DNA from: an uncultured Lachnospiraceae bacterium
GTDB taxonomy: Bacteria; Bacillota; Clostridia; Lachnospirales; Lachnospiraceae
Length of the DNA stretch: 22,995 nt
Reading direction: 5' to 3'
Assembly (NCBI GenBank): GCA_902797705.1
Contig: CADBTX010000110.1
Location: 1 to 22,995, forward strand
Part shown: piece after piece, positions 6,710-15,247 of the stretch
Layout: every line of letters begins with the position of its first letter
Position numbering within the stretch: the first letter of the stretch is position 1
The notes under the pieces: model-generated
Told to the model about the DNA's origin: nothing
What the model saw: the letters and a program-made list of their open reading frames with translations, nothing else
Database searches by the model: none
Program-made: the position numbers and the translations under genes

Positions 6710-8722
6710 TTATCCTATTTTCTTAAATCTCTGTTGTAATTCCCCTCTAAGGTCGTTCCTTTTCACGGATTCCACATATTTCGTGACGAAGGATTCCAGT
6801 GTCTCCCTGTACTTTACGGGGGTAAGCTCTCCCTTTTCCACCTGCGACAGCCCCTTTTCCCAGCTGGCTGTCATTTCGGGATTCAGCATCCCGGGCATGG
6901 TGCAGTTCACCACTTCAAATATCATCTCTCCCAGTTTGCTGGGGGTTAAGATCTGATTCTTTTTATTTAAGTTCAGATACCTGATATTCACAAGTTTTTC
7001 AAGGATCCCGGCTCTGGTGGCGCTGGTGCCGATGCCGGCTCCCTTTATCTGGGCTCTTAGCTCCTCATCCTCGATAAGCTGTCCCGCATTTTCCATGGCC
7101 AGTATCATGGAACCCGTGGTATAGCGCTTCGGAGGACTGGTCTTTCCCTCCTTCAGGGAAAAGGGGCCGGTCTTTGGCTCCATGCCTTTCTTTATCACCG
7201 GGATCAGAGCCATAAGGCCCTTGTCGTCCTCTTCCTCCCCTTCGCTGTTCTCGCCTTCCTCTTTTGTTTTCCCGGACTCGCTAAACTTCCTGTCCTGGCC
7301 TGTGATCACGTAGAATCCGGGATCCGTCAGGATCTTTGAATTGCTGAAGAATCTCTCCTCACCCTTCTCAGTGGTGACAAGGGTTAAGAGACTCACCTTC
7401 TTAAACACCGCAGGGGGATAAAATATGGAAAGAAAGCGGCGGACTATCATGTCATAGACCTTTTTTGAAAGCTCGCTCACTCTGTTGTATTCTTTCAGGT
7501 TCCCTGTAGGTATGATGGCGTAGTGGTCCGTCACCTTGCTGTCGTCGGTATAGGGCTTTTTCCCCACATTTCTGTATAGCCCCTCGTTTATTATATGGTC
7601 CGTAAAAGCAGTAACCGGAGTATAACTCCTCACGCCCTTCAGGTTCTTTATTATCTCCCCGGCCACAGCCTTTGTAAGGACTCTGGCATCGGTCCTGGGA
7701 TAGGTGGTGAGCTTCTTTTCATACAGCTCCTGAGCGCATTTCAGTGTTTCCTCGGGACTTATGTGGAAGCGCTTTGAACAGGCCGCCTGGAGCTCCGCCA
7801 GATTATAAAGGAGCGGCGGCTTCTTTTTCTCATCGCTTTTTTTGATCTCCTCTATACGGGCTCCCCTGTTATTCTCAAGGGTTTCGATGAATCCCTGTGC
7901 CGTCTCCCTTTCAAGAAAACCTTTTTCATTATATATCCCGGGCCTGCCTGCATATTCCGAGCCCGGGGCCACCTTCCACTCTCCGGTATAGCTTCCCTCC
8001 GGAAGGGTAAATGTACCTTTTATGCGGTAGAATACGGTTTCCTTAAAGGAACGTATCTCCCTTTCCCTGCGGACCACCATACCGAGGACACAGGTCATCA
8101 CTCTTCCCACGGCAATGGCTGAGTACTTCTTTGTGCCCGCAGCCTCGTTCAGCATCCTTCCGTACTTTACGGAAAGGGCTCTGGAGAAATTGATGCCCAT
8201 GGAATAATCTTCGATGCCCCGCATTATCCCTGCGTTGGAGAGATTGTCATAATCACTGTAGGGCCTTGCCTCGTCTATTCCCCGGCGTATCTCCTCTTCC
8301 GTGGTGGAATCTATCCACACCCGCTTTTCTATGAGTCCTTCTCTTACGCCGCCCTTACGGCGGATAAGCTCCTCTATGACCTGACCCTCTCTTCCCGAGT
8401 CCCCGGCCCAGAGGACGGTATCTATGTCGCTCCTGTGAAGGAGCCTGTTCACCGTGTCATACTGCTTCTTAACATTGCCTATGACCTCATATTTATATTC
8501 CGCCGGCAGAAAGGGCAGATCCTCCATCCGCCATCTCTTATATTTCTCGTCATATTTTTCCGGATAGCACATCTCCACCAGATGTCCCACACACCAGGTG
8601 ATGCAATACTTATCGTCCTCGATAAAGCCGTCCCCCCGGCCCTTTACATTCAGGATGGATGCGTATTCTCTGGCGACACTGGGCTTCTCGGTTATGACAA
8701 GGGTCTTTCCGCTGCCGCTCAT
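6710..8722 (-). CDS. topB: DNA topoisomerase III (type IA)
   Basis: This enzyme cuts and rejoins one DNA strand to relax or decatenate DNA. The N-terminal Toprim domain has EKPSVAREY (Glu12) and WAGDSGREGQ (Asp108). This resembles the AGDPDREGQ of E. coli TopB, except that the third acidic position is Gly, as in many Firmicutes TopB proteins with DAGREGE. IAVGRVMT follows near 203-210, and the active-site Tyr341 lies in TTYPRTDARVL. GAGIGTSATRAGILEKL is the later conserved block. There is no C-terminal zinc ribbon; the protein ends at residue 670 with a basic tail. An acidic insert (about 485-502, EEGENSEGEEEDD) interrupts the last third. Its ATG overlaps the coaBC stop by four bases. Confidence 0.94.
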   Translation of the reverse strand: MSGSGKTLVITEKPSVAREYASILNVKGRGDGFIEDDKYCITWCVGHLVEMCYPEKYDEKYKRWRMEDLPFLPAEYKYEVIGNVKKQYDTVNRLLHRSDIDTVLWAGDSGREGQVIEELIRRKGGVREGLIEKRVWIDSTTEEEIRRGIDEARPYSDYDNLSNAGIMRGIEDYSMGINFSRALSVKYGRMLNEAAGTKKYSAIAVGRVMTCVLGMVVRREREIRSFKETVFYRIKGTFTLPEGSYTGEWKVAPGSEYAGRPGIYNEKGFLERETAQGFIETLENNRGARIEEIKKSDEKKKPPLLYNLAELQAACSKRFHISPEETLKCAQELYEKKLTTYPRTDARVLTKAVAGEIIKNLKGVRSYTPVTAFTDHIINEGLYRNVGKKPYTDDSKVTDHYAIIPTGNLKEYNRVSELSKKVYDMIVRRFLSIFYPPAVFKKVSLLTLVTTEKGEERFFSNSKILTDPGFYVITGQDRKFSESGKTKEEGENSEGEEEDDKGLMALIPVIKKGMEPKTGPFSLKEGKTSPPKRYTTGSMILAMENAGQLIEDEELRAQIKGAGIGTSATRAGILEKLVNIRYLNLNKKNQILTPSKLGEMIFEVVNCTMPGMLNPEMTASWEKGLSQVEKGELTPVKYRETLESFVTKYVESVKRNDLRGELQQRFKKIG

Positions 8723-9918
8723 CTCCTTTTCTCCAGATCACTCATTATCTCGTCCAGTATAAGGTCGGAAAGTTCCCTCTTTGAAAGGAAAGGAAGCTCC
8801 TTATTGCCATCTTTTTTAATAAGGATAAGCTTATTTGTATCGCTCTTAAAGCCTGCCCCCTCTTCCCTGAGGGAATTGGCGCAGATCATATCCGCATTCT
8901 TCTTTTTTAATTTGGCCGCTGCGTTTTCTATGAGATCCTGGGTCTCCATGGCAAAGCCGCAGATGTAATGATGCTCTCCTCTGCTGTGACCCACGGTATC
9001 GAGAATGTCCGTGGTCCTTTCGAGACTTATGACCGGGGCTTCCCCCTCCTTCTTTTTTATCTTCTGATCCGCGCTTTCCTTTGGTCTGAAGTCCGCCACC
9101 GCAGCAGCGAAGATAAAGATATCTGTATCCTTCTGCTCCTTAAACACAGCCTCCGCCATATCTGAAGCGGAAAGCACATCAACAGTATTTACCATAAGGG
9201 GCTTCTTAAGGGATGTGCGGCCAGATACCAGAGTTACCTCTGCCCCCCTGTCTGCCGCAGCCTCAGCGAGGGCATAGCCCATCTTTCCCGAGGAATGGTT
9301 TGTTATATAGCGCACCGGATCTATGGCTTCTATGGTAGGCCCCGCAGTTATCAGCACCTTTTTCCCCTTCATGTCGTGCAGATGACCCACATGCCTTAAG
9401 CCGAGGGTAATGAGGTCCTCCACAGCGGGAAGTTTCCCCTTCCCCACATCATTGCAGGCCAGAAGGCCGCTCGCAGGCTCTATCACCTCATAGCCATGGT
9501 CCCTTAGTTTCTGAAGATTCTCCTGGACAATGGAGTTTTCATACATGGCCGTATTCATGGCAGGGGCTATGAGTTTCGGGCATTTAACCGCCAATACCGT
9601 GGTGCTTGCCATATCATCCGCTATACCGTTTGCGATCTTTCCGATGATATCGGCGCTGGCAGGGGCGATGAACAACAGATCCGCCTTCTTTGCGAGACTG
9701 ATATGCTCCACCTCAAAGTCAAAGTTCCTGTCAAAGGTATCGATGATGCACTTGTTTCCCGTAAGGGTCTCAAAGGTAATGGGGTTAATAAAGAAAGCGG
9801 CATTCTTTGTCATGATGACATCTACATTGAATCCCGCTTTTACGAAGCCGTGTGCAAGATCCGCAGCCTTATAGGCCGCAATGGATCCCGTTACTATCAA
9901 TAATATGTTTTTTTTCAT
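8719..9918 (-). CDS. coaBC: Bifunctional phosphopantothenoylcysteine decarboxylase / phosphopantothenate-cysteine ligase
   Basis: CoaBC performs two consecutive steps of coenzyme A synthesis: ligation of cysteine to phosphopantothenate, then FMN-dependent decarboxylation. Counting from the ATG at 9918 (399 residues), the CoaC half has the catalytic His72 (EVEHISLAKKADLLFIAPAS), PAMNTAMYE (Asn122) and the flap Cys155 in LLACNDVGKGKLP. The CoaB half starts near residue 185 with KVLITAGPTIEAIDPVRYIT, continues with NHSSGKMGYALAEAA, and carries the KIKKK lysine motif near 286-290. An upstream in-frame TTG (9936) exists, but the ATG gives the usual MKKNILLIVTGSIAAYKA start. The ribosome site is weak (GCAGAG). 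The gene follows the response regulator by 33 bases. Confidence 0.96.
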   Translation of the reverse strand: MKKNILLIVTGSIAAYKAADLAHGFVKAGFNVDVIMTKNAAFFINPITFETLTGNKCIIDTFDRNFDFEVEHISLAKKADLLFIAPASADIIGKIANGIADDMASTTVLAVKCPKLIAPAMNTAMYENSIVQENLQKLRDHGYEVIEPASGLLACNDVGKGKLPAVEDLITLGLRHVGHLHDMKGKKVLITAGPTIEAIDPVRYITNHSSGKMGYALAEAAADRGAEVTLVSGRTSLKKPLMVNTVDVLSASDMAEAVFKEQKDTDIFIFAAAVADFRPKESADQKIKKKEGEAPVISLERTTDILDTVGHSRGEHHYICGFAMETQDLIENAAAKLKKKNADMICANSLREEGAGFKSDTNKLILIKKDGNKELPFLSKRELSDLILDEIMSDLEKRR

Positions 9919-9951
9919 GTCATACTCTGCACGCAAATGACGCGCATTGAT

Positions 9952-10677
9952 CTATACCAGTTCACTCAGTTTTTCGATAAGTTCCGTCTGATTTACGGGC
10001 TTTAATAAGAAGCCGCTGGGATGAAGGGAAAGGCTCCTCATCACCATGTCCTTTTCGGAGTTTCCGGTTAAGAATACTACAGGGACCGTGCCGCCCTTAT
10101 CCATGATCCTTATCTTCTTTAATGTGGTGGGGCCGTCCATCTCAGGCATGTAGCAGTCGAGAAGGATACAGTCCGGAAACTGCTTTTCCAGGAATTTAAG
10201 CGCCTGGGCTCCGGATTTCACACATGTCACCTTGAAATTCCTGTCAAGATAACCCTTTACCACCTTAAGTGCCACAAGATCATCATCCACTACCAGGATA
10301 TGCTTCTTTCTGCTGGAGGAGATTATGAGCCTGTCTATGGCTGTCCTGATGGACTCCATGGAACTGTATTCGGGAAGCTCATAGGCCGCTCCCGGAAAGA
10401 CATTGGTGGAAAAGACCTCTCTGTCTTTTTCGTCGGCCACAAGAAGAAGGGGAATATCCTTAAACCTCGCATCTTCCCTGAAGTCTATCATCGAAAACAG
10501 TTTCTGCCTCATGGCTCCTTCGATATAAACCACGATACATTCGGGAATAAACGAACCCACTTCGGAGAGCACGTTATTGGTTATCAGGGTGTACTTCACA
10601 TGGTAGATCCCTTCAAAGCCGTGCTGGAACTCCCTCATCTTATCCAATGTTGATGTTAAAGCAAGAACTTTCTGCAT
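9952..10677 (-). CDS. Response regulator with pseudo-receiver plus true receiver domain
   Basis: The 241-residue protein contains two receiver-like halves and no DNA-binding or enzyme output domain. The C-terminal half (about 124-241) is a complete receiver: acidic VVDDD at 129-133, phosphoacceptor Asp174 in LLDCYMPEMDG, Thr204 in FLTGN and Lys226 in LLKPV. The N-terminal half (1-118) matches it segment by segment, but aligning IPECIVVY with FPDCILLD puts Tyr51 where the Asp should be, and its LP replaces KP. It is therefore probably a signalling pseudo-receiver. The start has an AGAGG site 9 bases upstream and a promoter just before it. The gene directly follows the hybrid kinase, a likely phosphate donor (inference), and leads the coaBC-topB-recU block. 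Confidence 0.9.
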   Translation of the reverse strand: MQKVLALTSTLDKMREFQHGFEGIYHVKYTLITNNVLSEVGSFIPECIVVYIEGAMRQKLFSMIDFREDARFKDIPLLLVADEKDREVFSTNVFPGAAYELPEYSSMESIRTAIDRLIISSSRKKHILVVDDDLVALKVVKGYLDRNFKVTCVKSGAQALKFLEKQFPDCILLDCYMPEMDGPTTLKKIRIMDKGGTVPVVFLTGNSEKDMVMRSLSLHPSGFLLKPVNQTELIEKLSELV

Positions 10678-10701
10678 TTACCTGTACCTCTTTAAAAAAT
10701 T

Positions 10702-10710
10702 ATTATACCA
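10702..10710 (-). promoter_or_regulatory. Extended -10 promoter before the response regulator and coaBC block
   Basis: In the 59-base gap between the kinase and the response regulator, the minus strand reads TGGTATAAT, which is a full extended -10 element (TGn plus TATAAT). A -35 match 17-18 bases upstream is poor, as is usual for extended -10 promoters. The start codon lies about 24 bases downstream of the -10, after an AGAGG ribosome site at 10687-10691. Confidence 0.65.
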
Positions 10711-10736
10711 CAGAACTCCGGAAGATAAAAACCCAA

Positions 10737-13700
10737 TTAAAGTGCGTCTTTCGCTCTGCTTATACACTCCGCCGCCTCATCATATTCAAAATCCCCCATA
10801 AGGGAAAGCGCCTTCTTGACCTCAGTTCTCACATCTGCCGGTATCCCGGAAAATCCCAGGAATTCTCTTATGGCCTCCTCCGTCCCGTCGGAATCCATAT
10901 CATTTAATAACTCCTCTATGGCATCCAGCTTATCCGATACCTCTTCCTTTGATATCTCTTCCCCCTGGCCACTTTGATCCTCATCGGGCATGGCTTCCGA
11001 TACATCCAGTGCCTCACGGATCTCTTTCAATACCGTATCAAGAAGGGATTCCAGTCCGGCCTTGTTTTCCAGTATCTCTTCTTCTTTCCTGTCTCTTGCC
11101 AGATCCTCAAAGTGCTTTGCGAGATCAGAGAGCTCCTCGGCACCGATGTAGCGGGCAGAGCTCTTCAATGCGTGGACGGAGATCTGGTAAGCCGCAATAT
11201 CGTGGTTTCCAAGCTGCTCCGCAAAGGTCTCCGGTCTGTTGGAGGAGATAAAGGAATTTAAAAGCGTCCTGTACATTTCAATATCCTTTAAGGAGTTCTC
11301 CAGGCCCTTTGCCACATTCACATGGCTCAGCTTATCTAACCACTCCCTGTTTTCCTCCAGCTTTGAATCCAGGCCGTCATCGCCGTTTACCATGTCGGAT
11401 ACGGCGCTCACGCTGTCCATATCTCTCTTCTTCTTATCCTCGGGGATCCACTTCTCCATGACCTCCATAAGCCTTTTCAGTTCGATGGGCTTCGTCAGAT
11501 AATCATTCATCCCCGCATTCAGGAACTCTTCCTCGACTCCCTTGATGGCGTTGGCAGTAAGCGCAACAACAGGGTTCTTAAATTTCTCTCTGATCTTTAC
11601 GGTAGTCTCGATACCGTCCATTCCCGGCATCATGTGATCCATGAAGATAATGTCATAGTTGTCATCCTCTTCGAGGCGGGCAATGGATTCGGCTCCGCTG
11701 GAAGCCAGATCCACAGAAGCGCCGTACTGGCTTATGAGACCCTTTGCCACCTCCAGATTCACCCTGTTGTCATCCACCACCATGACCCTGGCATCAGGAC
11801 ATACGAAGGGAAGCCTGAATTCATCATTTCTGGTCTTTAACTCTCCGAATACATAGTTGCAGTCGGTGCTGTCTATTACTCTCTGGGGAATGTTGAACCT
11901 GAAGGTACTGCCCTCCCCGTAGACGCTGGTCACGTCTATGGTGCCTCCCATAAGGTTAAGGAGGTTATTGCACACCGCAAGTCCGAGACCCGTTCCGGTG
12001 ATACCCCTGTTTCGTCTGGTATCTATCTGCATAAAGGATTCGAATAATTTCGGCATATCCTCATCCTTGATTCCTATACCCGTATCCCTTACGGCTACCA
12101 CAAGCTCGCCGCTCTCCTCATTTCTGGATCTCCAGTCAACAGACAGCTCTATCTCACCCTTATCCGTGTACTTTACAGAGTTATTCAGGATATTGATAAA
12201 GATCTGCCTTATCCTCATTACATCTCCATAGAGGCCTTCGGGAATATGCTTACCCAGAGTCACCTTGAATTCTATAGGCTTCTCCGACACCTGTATGGCG
12301 ATGATGCTTGTGATATCGTTTAAGAGCGAGGACAGGGCGTACTCGTCCTCGATGATCTCGAATTTTCCGGACTCTATCTTTGAGAAATCCAGTATCTGGT
12401 TTATTATGCCCAGAAGATTATTGGCGCTGGACCTGATATTTCCCGCATAATTCCTGGTTTTATCCGAGATGTCCTTTTCAGAGAGGATGAGTTCCGAGAA
12501 CCCGGCAATGGCGTTCATTGGCGTCCTTATCTCATGGGACATGGAGGACAGGAAGTTGGACTTGGCAGCGCTGGCCTGATCCGCCATATTCTTAAGGATG
12601 AAGGAAGCGATGATGGAGGATATCTCGGACAGGGCATCCACCAGTTCCTGTGACCACTCGTAATTCCTGTCATTCTTTTCGTAGAAGATGGCTCCCCTTA
12701 TCTCGTCCTCGGAACGGATGAAGCAGAGAATTCCGCTGGTGCCGAGGGCGTTAAGGAAATCGCCCGTATCTCCCTTCAATACCTCAAAGAAATGATCATC
12801 AACCCTTACAACGTCGGATTTTCCGAGAAGGTTTCTGGTATTGTCGAAGTCATCCTTATCCACGTTGAATTTCCTGCCCAGGAAGGGACAGCCAAGCCTC
12901 GTCATCCTGTCAAATTCGGCAATGCAGGAGAAGCACTCCAAAGTGGTGGTGCTGTCCCGCTCCAGGATATGTATATAGTCTATGTCAAACTGGCTGCTGA
13001 TCCTCTCAAGCACAAGATCCACGGCGCTTCCCAGCTCCTTGGACCTCTGGAGAACGTTGAAAACAAAGGGGATGATCTCGCCGAAGTATACATTGTCCTT
13101 GGAATCACCCACGTCATTGATCTGGAACTTTTCTTCCATGGGCATCGCTTCCATAAGATCCGCAAGACCGTGGAAATATGTGATGGTATACTCCAGTCCC
13201 AGTCCCGTACCCTTATTTAAGTTCAGGGAATCCAGTCCCTCCTTGATCCTGGAATCAAAGATCTCCATGACCTCATCCGTTGGATTACTGAAATACACCA
13301 CAAAGGAGGGATCCGAGATCCTGATACGGAGATCCTCTTCCGTAGTCAGGTTCCTTACGCCCTCAGCCATTCGCTCTATAACCGCATCCAGGAAAACCCT
13401 TCCCTGTATGTCCGCTATCTCCTTAAAGTTATTAAAATGGATATAGCAGATACTTGCCACATTTCCGGGGCCTTCATCGCTGGTCTTCTGGGAAAGGAGA
13501 CGGAGTCCCACATCCCACTGGATAAAGTTGGTCACCCTGTCTCTCGCCACTCTTTCAAGAAGGATCTGTTCTTCCCTCTTTTCTGCGGTGATATCCTTTA
13601 TCCTTCCCACTCCTCTTTCCGCTTCGCCGGTGCCATCGTTATAGACGATCTGGCCCTCCACGGAGAACCATCTGTATTCCTCATCCTCATTTCTGTGATA

Positions 13701-14585
13701 TCTGAATTCGATGGGACCCGTAAGCCTTCCATCCATAAATAAGCGGATCTTCTCTACGTCATTGGGATAGATCTTTTTACCGGTATTAAGAGTCGTGTCG
13801 GTGAAATCCTTAAAGGTCTTCTTACCACCCATCTTCACGCTGTCATGGCTGTCAAAGCTTCCGAAGGTGACAAGCTCGTCCGTATTGTAGTTATAGTCGA
13901 TTATTATGTCATTGGAGTTTTCAAAGGCAAGGGTATATCTTTCTTCATCGGACTTTACCTCCTCCATGAGGTTGTCCTCTCTTATTATGTGCTCTTCCTC
14001 TGTCTTCGCTATGTAATAGATGATGGGGATCATTACGACGAATTCTATGGTAAGCCCCAGAACATAGCCGATATATATGGAGATCTGATCCCTGCCGATG
14101 ACTCCGAGAAGATCCCTTTTCTCCACCCAGCTGCCGACCCGGAACCACATTGCCACAAGCATCAGCACATAATTCACTCCGGCAGTAAAGAGAGTAAGTA
14201 TGGGATCTATATAAAACAGGGTGATTATCGTGGAAAGGATAAAGGTGATCCATATCCCCACATGGGGCATCAGCGCTGCGGAAAAGACACCGAAGGACAG
14301 TGCAAAGACATTAAAGTATTTATTAAAGACGATATTATCCGATACCTTGTTAACTATCACCGTGGAAACAGCCACACTTGTGACCACGGCGCAGAATATC
14401 ACGAGATGGGGAAAAGGCATGATGAAGATATTGAGATACCTTAAAGCCACCACCAGAGGCACTGACACAAGTATCCAAGGCATCACTCCCGCCGTGATGT
14501 GATTCATCCTGGCGTCGTTCTCAACAAGATAACGGTTGGTATTTCTTGCTTTGTTTATGGAATTAATGCTCCTGTTTTTCTCCAT
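10737..14585 (-). CDS. Membrane-bound hybrid histidine kinase with PAS, degenerate GGDEF, GAF-like, receiver and HPt domains
   Basis: A 1282-residue phosphorelay sensor. Order by sequence: about six hydrophobic helices (31-193); a coiled linker; a PAS domain (about 213-345); a GGDEF-like domain (about 345-475) in which SDPSF (424-428) replaces the GGDEF loop, so cyclase activity is not expected; and a GAF-like region (about 505-665). A HisKA domain follows with His684 (SMSHEIRTPMN), then an ATPase domain with N802, DTGIGI and GTGLGLA. A receiver comes next (VVDDN 937-940, Asp983 in FMDHMMPGMDG, Lys1032 in LTKPI), then an HPt domain with His1138 (VHALKSSARYIGA). An acidic linker leads to a further helical segment (1211-1282). 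Phosphate can thus pass His684-Asp983-His1138 and on to a separate regulator; the adjacent tandem-receiver protein is the obvious candidate (inference). The signal sensed is unknown. It lies 12 bases after the small membrane protein gene. Confidence 0.93.
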   Translation of the reverse strand: MEKNRSINSINKARNTNRYLVENDARMNHITAGVMPWILVSVPLVVALRYLNIFIMPFPHLVIFCAVVTSVAVSTVIVNKVSDNIVFNKYFNVFALSFGVFSAALMPHVGIWITFILSTIITLFYIDPILTLFTAGVNYVLMLVAMWFRVGSWVEKRDLLGVIGRDQISIYIGYVLGLTIEFVVMIPIIYYIAKTEEEHIIREDNLMEEVKSDEERYTLAFENSNDIIIDYNYNTDELVTFGSFDSHDSVKMGGKKTFKDFTDTTLNTGKKIYPNDVEKIRLFMDGRLTGPIEFRYHRNEDEEYRWFSVEGQIVYNDGTGEAERGVGRIKDITAEKREEQILLERVARDRVTNFIQWDVGLRLLSQKTSDEGPGNVASICYIHFNNFKEIADIQGRVFLDAVIERMAEGVRNLTTEEDLRIRISDPSFVVYFSNPTDEVMEIFDSRIKEGLDSLNLNKGTGLGLEYTITYFHGLADLMEAMPMEEKFQINDVGDSKDNVYFGEIIPFVFNVLQRSKELGSAVDLVLERISSQFDIDYIHILERDSTTTLECFSCIAEFDRMTRLGCPFLGRKFNVDKDDFDNTRNLLGKSDVVRVDDHFFEVLKGDTGDFLNALGTSGILCFIRSEDEIRGAIFYEKNDRNYEWSQELVDALSEISSIIASFILKNMADQASAAKSNFLSSMSHEIRTPMNAIAGFSELILSEKDISDKTRNYAGNIRSSANNLLGIINQILDFSKIESGKFEIIEDEYALSSLLNDITSIIAIQVSEKPIEFKVTLGKHIPEGLYGDVMRIRQIFINILNNSVKYTDKGEIELSVDWRSRNEESGELVVAVRDTGIGIKDEDMPKLFESFMQIDTRRNRGITGTGLGLAVCNNLLNLMGGTIDVTSVYGEGSTFRFNIPQRVIDSTDCNYVFGELKTRNDEFRLPFVCPDARVMVVDDNRVNLEVAKGLISQYGASVDLASSGAESIARLEEDDNYDIIFMDHMMPGMDGIETTVKIREKFKNPVVALTANAIKGVEEEFLNAGMNDYLTKPIELKRLMEVMEKWIPEDKKKRDMDSVSAVSDMVNGDDGLDSKLEENREWLDKLSHVNVAKGLENSLKDIEMYRTLLNSFISSNRPETFAEQLGNHDIAAYQISVHALKSSARYIGAEELSDLAKHFEDLARDRKEEEILENKAGLESLLDTVLKEIREALDVSEAMPDEDQSGQGEEISKEEVSDKLDAIEELLNDMDSDGTEEAIREFLGFSGIPADVRTEVKKALSLMGDFEYDEAAECISRAKDAL

Positions 14586-14597
14586 AAAACCTGTACT

Positions 14598-15188
14598 CTA
14601 CTCCAAAAGATCCCCGATCCCCGAAGCGGAGCCTCCTCCGCCCTCATCATCCCTGAGCCAGGAATCGTCCTCCGCACTTTCCGAGATATCCCAGTCCAGA
14701 TCCGGCTTGTCGGGCCCGTCCTGCTTCTTCTTTCTGCGTTCCCCCCGGCGTCTCTCCACCTTTACGGGAACGTCGTGCCAGCGCCTGTCCACTCCCTTTC
14801 TCCTCTGGAATATCTTTGCGGGCTGGACGTTTTCCGGAACAACCCTCATTCCCGCCGCCTTTTCGGCGATACGGTCATAATACTCATAAATGGTCTGGAT
14901 GCCCCCGTCGATCACAAAATACAGCCGTATGAGAGGCAGCAGCAGGATAATGAATATCATGGCAAGGAGCATGAATACGGTGCTGTCGGAAACCTGAACG
15001 CATATATAACACATCATGGTAAGAACGGCTATGGCGATGATCATGAGAAGATAGATAAGCCTTTCCTTAAGGAAAATGTTCATCTGCTCCGTCATCTCAT
15101 CCCGCATCTTAACCGCTTCTTCCCTGGAACAGCCGTTTATATTGAATGCCTTTACGAATTCTACGTACTTTTGTATTCTCTTACCCAT
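14598..15188 (-). CDS. Two-helix membrane protein with duplicated arginine-rich motif, unknown function
   Basis: I do not recognise a family. The 196-residue chain has a charged N-terminal region (1-42), two hydrophobic helices (about 44-64 and 70-93), and a long hydrophilic C-terminus. The tail has two similar basic blocks, QRRKGVDRR (128-136) and ERRRGERRK (145-153). An acidic stretch and a Gly-Ser-rich end follow. It is separated from the hybrid kinase gene by 12 bases and is probably cotranscribed with it, so an accessory or signal-input role beside the kinase is a reasonable guess without direct support. A promoter-like sequence precedes it. The ribosome site is weak. Confidence 0.82.
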   Translation of the reverse strand: MGKRIQKYVEFVKAFNINGCSREEAVKMRDEMTEQMNIFLKERLIYLLMIIAIAVLTMMCYICVQVSDSTVFMLLAMIFIILLLPLIRLYFVIDGGIQTIYEYYDRIAEKAAGMRVVPENVQPAKIFQRRKGVDRRWHDVPVKVERRRGERRKKKQDGPDKPDLDWDISESAEDDSWLRDDEGGGGSASGIGDLLE

Positions 15189-15214
15189 GACACTAAGGAA
15201 ATAACTGAAACTTA

Positions 15215-15243
15215 ATTATACAATAAAATCCCCGTATTTTTAA
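15215..15243 (-). promoter_or_regulatory. Probable sigma-A promoter for the membrane protein and hybrid kinase pair
   Basis: The minus strand shows TTAAAA (15238-15243, 4 of 6), a 17-base spacer and TATAAT (15215-15220, 6 of 6) in the 59-base gap after the aminotransferase gene. The ATG of the membrane protein lies 26 bases beyond the -10. Confidence 0.65.
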
Positions 15244-15247
15244 TACT

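Noticed and set aside
8396..8401. Loss of the Toprim acidic residue as a sign of an inactive topoisomerase
   Set aside because: Gly at this place (DSGREG) is common among Firmicutes TopB proteins, and the active-site Tyr341 and Glu12 are kept.
9919..9936. TTG at 9936 as the coaBC start
   Set aside because: The ATG at 9918 gives the usual CoaC N-terminus; the extra six residues have no ribosome site or family support.
13845..14444. Long plus-strand open frame (199 codons) opposite the hybrid kinase
   Set aside because: It is the mirror of a real coding frame: no ribosome site, odd composition rich in Tyr, Asp and His, and no family resemblance. The kinase on the other strand explains the sequence.
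14720..14805. PilZ-like cyclic di-GMP binding site in the small membrane protein
   Set aside because: RxxxR spacing occurs only within the second basic block, and the required D/N-x-S-x-x-G partner motif is absent.
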